From Promerops cafer (Eukaryota > Chordata > Aves > Passeriformes > Nectariniidae), in the NCBI GenBank assembly GCA_013398275.1, contig VZSE01008792.1, forward strand, positions 62,001-126,000: a DNA stretch of 64,000 nucleotides, read 5' to 3'. This document shows positions 57,066 to 64,000 of this stretch, in pieces. A program made the position numbers and the translations under genes. How positions within the stretch are numbered: position 1 is the first letter of the stretch; every line of letters begins with the position of its first letter. The notes below the pieces were generated by a model. The model made no database searches. It was given only the letters and a program-made list of their open reading frames with translations, and was not told the DNA's origin.

Positions 57066-59316
57066 AAGTGTTCCAGGAATTCAAAGTGTTAAATCCTGCT
57101 ACTTTTTTTAATTTCCATATTGAGTGCATGGGACAACCCCAAAATCCCCCTGCAGAGCCACAGTCTGAAGCTGGAAGATCCTAAATGTGGGGCCATTTCA
57201 GGCAGGTCTGCTGATATCTGGGCTCCTGTGAGCACAGTCTTCTGTGTGACTTGGCTGTAGAGCATCGCAATTGCTCTGATTCTGGATCCAGGAGATGACC
57301 TGGGAAAGAGAGGTGTTGGGGGAAAGGCAGAACCACTGAATTGCCCCTCACTGAGTTACCTGTGGGGTTTTTAAGACCAGGAGCCTCTCTGGGTGGGAAT
57401 TATGGCCCTGCATCAGGAAGGCATTCAGAGCCTGTGCCCTCCACTGAGTGTCTGTTCAGTCCAGGGGACTGGGCTGGAGGAAAAATTCCTCTTTAAAACC
57501 AATTTGTCAAAGCGGGATGTGATCCACCCCAAATCAATTCAATCCTAATTTACACCGACTCCATTTAATCATTGACTGATGATTAATCCGGAACCAAGGC
57601 TAAGTGTGACACAAGTTCTTGCATCTGAACTTGTTTCCAGATGAGCTGCTGGGCCTTTCCTACAGGGCAAGGCTCCAAAGCTCCATCATTTTCCAACTCA
57701 TGCTGTTGAACCAAGGTGTGCCCCCACATGAGTGCTTCTATTTCAATTTAATTTATTATAGCTTCAGCTCGCTCTTAGCTACCTAAAGGAGCACAGGGAG
57801 AAACAGAGCTGTCCTTTCTAAATTCCAGATGCTTTACATTACAGGAAGGTCAAAAGCCCAGCTGAAATTTTTGCAGATCTCCAGGAGCACCTTGGGCACC
57901 TTATTCCCAGGTATTTCAGAGATCCCATCTCTGGTCTCCCAGCACCCACATGTTGCCAAGGAACTCTGATTTTCACCCCACCAGGGGTGGCTCTTGGTGT
58001 GGTGCTGCCTGCACAACAGGGCAGGTTAATTCCAGAGGAGATTCCAGTTTTTCCTGCTGGGAGACACTCGCTGGAAGTCATGGTGGCCTCTGACACAAAC
58101 CCTTGTGCTAAGATTTAAATATTTGATCTCAAAGGGAATATGAATCAGCTCTGTATTTTTTGTTTTTGGATTCATAAAGGACAAGCACTCCTAGGATAGC
58201 AGGGAAAAGTGGGATGAGAGAGAAAACTCAGCAAGCAGAAAAAGTGGGTGTTTTGCTTTGTTGTTTTGTTGTTTTATTTTAATGGAAATTTTCCACCCAC
58301 TAACTGGGTTTTCACAGCTCACTCTATAATCCTGACAATTCTCAAGGCAGAGCTGGGCGAGCAGGGACAGCACAGGAAGGCAGCAATAACCCAAAAAGAT
58401 TTGTTTTATCAGTAAGAATTATCAGGTTGTCAGCTGGGAGCTGCACGAGCCCTAATGAGAAAGCAGAGGCACAAAGTGGTGTCTGTGCCCTCTGCAAATG
58501 CCCATTAAGCACAGGCTTCATTTGGTAATTGCTGCTGGAAATGAAGCTCTTTTTATGTTTTATTTTCCCTTTTTCTCTTATTTCTTGATTTGTTTTAAAG
58601 ACGAGCTGATGGCCATGGAAAAGCAGAGCAGAAACATGGCATATGTCTCCTGTCTTTTCCTTCCCTGTGTTTGTTCAGTGTGAGGAATTGTCACTTAAAC
58701 CCATTTTTTATTCATACAAGGCTCCATTTCAGCTACAAACAGCTCAGACTCAGTCACAGGAGAGGAAAGATGGGTGTGAGGACCTTAAGAGCATTACCTG
58801 GCCCAGTCCCTGCTCCACAGCAGGATCATCTCTCCCTAAATCACAGATAAAAAAAAAAAGAAAAAAGTCCTGAAGACAGAGCTCAACTCACTTTCAAATC
58901 AGCTTAAAGTCTGATTACTGGGTTTAACTGGGTTTGGAAGATCAGAGGCCCGTCCACGTTACAGCTTATGTCTTAATGTCAAAGGAACAAGTAATTTGCA
59001 GAAAAGTTTTAAGGGAGATAAGATACTTGACAGAAAATAACTGAAAATGGGGAGATTGGGAGAGAGTGATTTACAAATGCAGGCTGAGCGTTTTCAGCTA
59101 CAAGAAAATGGGCAGAAAGACGTCAGTTGGGTATTTTTCCAGGGATGTTTAAAATGGTATTACAAAATGATGCTTTAGTTTCAAAGCAGAAGGTTTGACT
59201 CCAACCTGTTGGAGGAGTAGTAGGGGGGCAAGTAGGAGTTTCCCAGTTTCTCCCATTCCATTATACAGTTTCAGCAAAAAATACTGGTTAATCCAAATCT
59301 CTGCAGAATAGGAGTT

Positions 59317-59835
59317 CATCACAGAATCATGGAATTTTTGGGTTGGACAGGAACTTAAAAGCCCATCCAATTCCACCCCCTGCCATGGTCAGGGGCACCT
59401 TCCACCATCCCAGGGTGCTCCAAGCCCTGTCCAGCCTGGCCTTGGACACTGCCAGGGATCCAGGGGCAGTCACAGCTGCTCTGGGCACCCTGTGCCAGGG
59501 CCTGCCCACCCTCACAGGGAAAAATTCCTGCCCAATATCCCATCCATCCCTGCCCTCTGGCAGTGGGATCCATTCCCTGTGTCCTGTCCCTCCATCCCTT
59601 GTCCCCAGTCCCTCTCCAGCTCTCCTGGAGCCCCTTTGGGCCCTGCAAGGGGCTCTGAGCTCTCCCTGGAGCCTTCTCCTCTCCAGGTGAGCACCCCCAG
59701 CCCTCCCAGCCTGGCTCCAGAGCAGAGGGGCTCCAGTCCTGGAGCATCTCCATGGGCTGCTCTGGACTGGCTCCAGCAGCTCCACATCCCTCCTGTGCTG
59801 AGACCCCAGAGGCAGATACAGTTCACCACATGAGC
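59317..59835 (-). mobile_element. CR1 LINE 3' fragment, longest copy in the window
   Basis: It starts CATCACAGAATCATGGAATT and holds every 3' block in order: TGCCATGGTCAGGGGCACC, CACCCTGTGCCAGGGCC, CCCTCTGGCAGTGGGATCC, GGAGCCTTCTCCTCTCCAGG, GGAGCATCTCCATGGGC and CCTGTGCTGAGACCCCAGA. Minus orientation, about 520 bp. The long open frames across it are repeat-derived. Confidence 0.96.
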
Positions 59836-62697
59836 CCAACCAAGAGTCCAAGCATGGCACCCTCATCACCCGTCTCCTTGTCACCTCCTGCTGTACAAAG
59901 CATCCTCAAATCTGGATTTGGTAAGTGCTGCACAGCAAAGCAGGGAGATGCAACAACATGTCCATGTGCCCCCAACCCAAGTGTTGCCCTGTTTTACTTC
60001 CACACCCCATCTTCTCTCAAGTGTAAAGACTTGGAATATTTTCAGAGAAATGACTCAGTTGATGCCTGGCTTCCTGGGAACTTCACTGGGAGCCACTGGG
60101 CACTGACTCTGCCCCTGAGAGTCTCCATGTGAGGATCTGTTCATCCATTCTGCTCTGAGCAGAAGCAAAGATCAGGGCTCTGAATTCATTGTTGATTTTT
60201 TGGTTTTGTCTCAAAAGCAAACAGATATGGAAATGAGATGCTAACGATGCCACTTGGCCACGGTCCAGCACAAGCCTGGTGTCCCACCTGCGCTCTGGAG
60301 CTGCCCTGCAGCTGAAGTGCACTGTCACCACAGGTCACCTGCTGCTGTAGGTGAGGCTGTGGTGTCAGAGGAGCCCTTGATCCCAGAGCCTTCCCATCTC
60401 CTCCTGGGTGCTGCTTTGCCCCGCTCCCTGAGGAGCTGCCAGGCACCAGCAGGACACCCTTGCTGTTCCTCCAGGAGTCTCTCTCACGGGGGCACCTCTG
60501 CAGCCACTGAAATCCCCAACAGCAGGAACAAAAGGGGACAATCAAGGTGCCACGGTGAAGAGCGAGCAGGCAAGAACACTAACCCTGCTTTCAAAAACCC
60601 CAGGCAGGATCCTTGTGAAGTCACAAGCATGTCATAAAAACTGAAGGAAGAAAAAAAGAGGGAAAAAGAGAGAACCACTTTAGAACTCTTTATATTTCCT
60701 TAATGGATTTTGCACCTGTGGCTCCTGTTTCGCAGTGTTTCTCTGTAACGTTGCCTTGTTCTTTCAAACAAAGGCTGAGACTCTCCTCTTGTTTGTGACT
60801 TCCAAGGGAAATAACACTGCCAGTGCTTTTCAGATGTCCCAACACCCACGGATGGTGAGAAGGCTCAAAAATCCTGTTTTACAACCCAGAAAACAGAGGA
60901 AGGCACCCACACAATGACATTGCCACGGTCTGTGCTGCAGCAGGACCTTGAAGTCCCTTCCATCGCTGAAGCCAGAGTCGGTGACAGGCTTTTAAAGCTC
61001 TCTGAAGACTGAAATCTGTTTGCATGAGTTCCTGGCTGAATTATTTCAGCTTGCAGCCTCCTGTGCCCAAACCAGCAACCGGGAGCAGCAGAAAGTTAAA
61101 TTTTCATTACCCAAGAGGAGTGAGTATTGTAGTAGGAAGCGAGGGACTCACCGAGGGAACAATGGCTCATTAGAAATGGAGACATTGTGGCTGCTTTTAT
61201 GTAAGTGAAGCTTTGAATGTCCATTGTGCTCTGAAAAGAATTAGTCCTTTTTGTTGAAGAGAGCATAGAAGTGGAGAAGGAGGACTATGAGCTCCTTGTC
61301 AAAATATTACTGTTCTGAAATGAAAGGCCTGGTGATTAGGAGTGGTGGGACATTCTCCTTGTTCCTCAGTGGGAAGAGCTGATCCTTCCCTCAGCTTGGA
61401 GCTGTCACGACGCGAGGTAGGAGGATGATCAAGGGGCTGCTGTGTGACATCCTAATCCTACACAACATCCCAGGAGGGCCCCTCTTCAGACCAAGCAGAT
61501 CCCACTCGATGGAAACCAGGGCATTTCAGCCCAGCTCGGGGCTGGTTTCTCGTGGCACGATGCCTGGAGGTGGAGCCGTCTCTCGGCCATGGTGGCCATG
61601 GAGAGGACTGGGAGGAGATGGCTCACTTCCCCAGCGGACCAGGGCCTGGCTCTGCACCACCCCACGCAGCTCCTGCTGTGGCCCCGTGACAAACAGGCTG
61701 GTTCTCCTTTGGGCCCCTCCCTGGGGCCAAGGACACCGCGCCCCCCGCGCAGGGCCCATCGTGCTCCAGAACACGCGCCTGCATTGATTTTCAGATGAGT
61801 GAAAAGCAAGCAGACAAAGGCGCTACATTATTTACAAAGATCTCTGGAATTGTCAGCCATGGGGAAGCACAGGGAAGAGCCGTGCAGGCGGCGGGGCTGC
61901 TCATTACCTGCCTGCAGCCCAGTTCCCTCCCTGGTGGGAGACAGCACCCAGACCTGCACTGAGGCACAGCCCGAGGCCCGGCCGAGGACAGAGCACAGGG
62001 AACAGGAAGGAAAGAGTTCCACATGTTCCCAGGGGCAAGGACTTCTCCAGACAAGGACAGAGATGAGCTTTTCTTACACCATCGGAGAAGCAAACATCTG
62101 TGGCTGCCCAGGCAGGAGCAGAGGGATAGCACCAGTGCTGCTGTCCTCAGTGAGGAGATGTGGATCAGCCTCCCCACGGGAGAGCCCCTTACTGGTGATG
62201 GCCACAGCCATGTCAGGCACTTCCTTGGGCTTCACGGCACAAATAAGAGAGGTAGCTTGAGTTCAGCCCTTGCATAACATTTCCATTTTTTAAAATTTGG
62301 CTTCCTTGGGGAGAAAATAAAATCAAATCTGTTTGAAGAAAAATGTCAGTTTGGCCTTCTTTAGAGAGACTGTGTAAGTCCGGCTCACGTGGCCTCAATG
62401 CTGAATTATTTGACTTGAAAGAAACCAAAGCACAACACCTTCAGTCAAGGCATGAGTCAGGTGTATGGAATGGTGCTGGTCACCAACCAGCTGTGTGACC
62501 TGGCAGAGGTGTCCCCACTCCAAGAGGGAAGCAGGAGCTGGGCTTGTGCCTTGCTCACCCACAAACATGGAGATGAGACTTTCCCAGGAAGCACAACCAG
62601 CCACGTGTGCAGCTCAGAGGGGAAGTGTGGGATGCACTGAGGTGAGCCAAAGCCAGAGAGATGCCCAGAAAAAGCAATGAAAAGCAGGGCAATGAGT

Positions 62698-63104
62698 CAG
62701 GGGAAGGGGCTGGAGCACCAGGAAAGGCTGAGGGAGGCTGGAGGAAAGGCATCTCAGGGAGGACCTTCTCCCTCTCTAAACTCCCTGACAGGAGGGGGCA
62801 GCCAGGTCTGGGACAGACTCTGCTCCCAGGGAACAAGACAGAGGACAAGAGGAAATGGCCTCAAGTCACAGCAGGGGAGGTTTAGGTTGGATAATTTAGG
62901 AAAACCTTCTTCACAGAAAGGGTTGCAAAGCATTGGAAGGGGCTGTCCAGGGCAGTGATGGGGTCCCTGTCCCTGGGGTGTTCACAAGACATGTGGATGT
63001 GGCACCTGGGGACATGACTTAGTGGTGAACATGCTAGGGGTGCTGGGTTGAGGGTTGGACTTGATGATCTTAAGTCTTTTCCAAACGAAATGATCCTGTG
63101 GTCC
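62698..63104 (+). mobile_element. CR1 LINE 3' fragment, 407 bp
   Basis: It starts AGGGGAAGGGGCTGGAGCAC and includes TCTAAACTCCCTGACAGGAG, GCTCCCAGGGAACAAGACAG, CATTGGAAGGGGCTGTCCAG, GATGTGGCACCTGGGGACAT and TTGGACTTGATGATCTTAAG, ending AAATGATCCTGTGGTCCT. Plus orientation. Confidence 0.93.
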
Positions 63105-63732
63105 TAACGCCAGCTGCCAGAGCGGAGTTTAAGGTGCAGAGCCAGGGCTCTGCTCTCCTGCCTGGCCTCTGGGAATGTGTTGTCTCCTGGCCATGACCAG
63201 CTCTCAGCAAGCCCACGTGCTGAGCTGAGCTCATCCCGCAGTGATGTCAGATATTTTCCTAGCACTGCTTTGAGAGGAACCATCAACATCCCACTGTGTC
63301 CACTAAGTAGCTTCAAACAGGAAACAGGGAAATTTTGAGTAAGATATTAAACCTTTCAGAGATCTTTTTGTCTATTAGTCACAGAGGCAAGAGATCTGAA
63401 CTATCGAGCGTTCTGCTGGCTTTGATACCCACATGAAATCCCAGCACGGCTTTCAAAGTCACCGCGAGGAGTTTGATCAGCCATGCAGAAAGGGCTGAAA
63501 TGTCATCGGCTGCTCTGTTATTAGCTGCCAGTTGGGAAAGGTGTAAGAGTATCCTTACCGTGGGATATTTATTAGCAAACTCTTCCCAGCAGCAGCCTGG
63601 AGAATTACCTCTTGTGAGATTAAACGCCTGTCCTGGGAGCTGCACTGACAGGAAACAAACTAATGTACTGCATCGAGGCGCCAAAAAGCAGCATTCCAGT
63701 GACCTTAGGGACTGGGTCACGCTGAATATTCT

Positions 63733-63964
63733 GGCTCCATGGATGGCTCCAGGCTCTGTGGATGCTCCTGGCTCCGTGGATGGCTCCAGGCTCTGGTTGG
63801 ATGGCTCCAGGCTCTGGTTGGATGGCTCCAGGCTCCCTGGATGGCTCCTGGCTCTGTGGGTGGCTCCAGGCTCTGTTTGGATGGCTCCAGGCTCCGTGGG
63901 TGGCTTCAGGCCCCGTGGGTGGCTCCAGGCTCCCTGGATGCTCCAGGCTCCGTGGGTGGCTCCT
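63733..63964. repeat. GGATGGCTCCAGGCTCTG minisatellite
   Basis: About 12 units built on GGATGGCTCCAGGCTCTG, of about 18-21 bp, with an expanded form adding TTG before GATGG and shortened forms such as GGATGCTCCTGGCTCCGT. On the minus strand an open frame repeats short E-P-G-A words; I regard it as repeat-derived. The array ends about 35 bp from the window edge. Confidence 0.92.
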
Positions 63965-64000
63965 GCCTGCTCTGCTCTCACAGCCTCTCTTGCTGCCCAG

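Larger units (their letters stand above)
1..64000 (-). other. KIRREL3: KIRREL3 gene body (internal part; both ends outside window)
   Basis: Five minus-strand exons with GT/AG borders and compatible phases join into one open frame covering Ig domain 1, Ig domain 2 and the start of Ig domain 3 of KIRREL3. Known family role: KIRREL3 is a single-pass type I membrane protein with five extracellular Ig domains. It mediates homophilic adhesion through D1 and acts in synapse formation and axon sorting; the family also binds nephrin-type partners. I looked for the next downstream exon (the rest of D3, beginning W-A-K-R in human) between 1 and 5657, and for an upstream signal-peptide exon between 55739 and 64000, and recognised neither. 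The whole window is therefore treated as internal to the gene. KIRREL1 and KIRREL2 are less likely because the recognisable D1-D3 motifs follow KIRREL3 residue by residue. The gene identification is secure; the claim that the edges are still intronic is inference. Confidence 0.9.
55739..64000 (-). other. KIRREL3: KIRREL3 intron upstream of Ig domain 1 (partial)
   Basis: Intronic DNA preceding the first D1 exon on the minus strand. It carries CR1 copies at 55911, 56917, 59317 and 62698, an AT-rich patch near 57520-57610 (CATTTAATCATTGACTGATG) and the minisatellite at 63733. Unique stretches 57066-59316, 59836-62697 and 63105-63732 show no recognised exon, RNA gene or repeat family. I did not find the signal-peptide exon. 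Confidence 0.75.

Noticed and set aside
59327..59884. Several long frames on both strands near 59.3-59.9 kb
   Set aside because: They lie over a 520-bp CR1 3' fragment, which is the noncoding end of the element. The same peptide words recur over every CR1 copy in the window.
55739..64000. Signal-peptide or N-terminal KIRREL3 exon
   Set aside because: No minus-strand segment with a start codon, hydrophobic leader and matching donor phase could be recognised. The frame at 63379-63981 has a repeat-derived N-terminus and no similarity I can name.
1..64000. tRNA, rRNA, bacterial operon or viral genes
   Set aside because: No cloverleaf, rRNA core, Shine-Dalgarno-spaced gene series or viral protein motif was recognised. 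The only proteins supported are KIRREL3 exons.

Overview
The window is nuclear DNA from a bird. The main evidence is about 28 copies of CR1-type LINE 3' ends, many closing on the ATTCTGTG-type octamer typical of avian CR1. Five spliced coding exons also lie on the minus strand, separated by long introns with canonical GT/AG borders. GC-rich minisatellites and CpG clusters fit a bird microchromosome, but the species cannot be named from sequence alone.

The only gene I can support is KIRREL3 (NEPH2, kin of IRRE-like 3), an immunoglobulin-superfamily adhesion receptor. It is read right to left. In transcript order the exons are at 55738-55594 (first half of Ig domain 1), 53714-53565 (second half of D1), 14797-14640 (first half of D2), 11138-10988 (second half of D2) and 5763-5658 (start of D3). 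The phases join cleanly (1, 1, 0, 1, then 2 out) to give about 234 residues that match vertebrate KIRREL3 almost without gaps. The signal-peptide/N-terminal exons lie beyond the right edge. The rest of D3, D4-D5, the transmembrane segment and the cytoplasmic tail lie beyond the left edge.

Everything else is intronic. The intron between the D1 and D2 exons is about 38.8 kb (14798-53564). It holds most of the CR1 copies, three minisatellites (20-bp unit near 38.7-39.0 kb, 12-bp unit at 45.4-45.6 kb, 18-bp unit with a 108-bp higher-order period at 49.3-49.7 kb), two CpG-rich clusters (41.03-41.34 kb and 45.80-46.06 kb), and AT-rich, repeat-free blocks with homeodomain-type TAATTA cores. Those blocks look like candidate conserved regulatory DNA, notably 36.8-37.07 kb and 39.5-40.1 kb. 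A fourth minisatellite closes the window at 63.7-63.97 kb. Two single-N positions (22670 and 24972) sit inside homopolymers and look like assembly joins.

I found no second protein-coding gene, no tRNA or rRNA, and no CRISPR or prokaryotic features. The many long open frames come from GC-rich intron, CR1 copies and stop-free minisatellites. I see no convincing undescribed gene system. The most interesting observations are the minisatellite with higher-order structure, a divergent pair of regulatory-looking blocks about 240 bp apart, the intronic CpG clusters, and sense-oriented CR1 copies immediately upstream of three splice acceptors.
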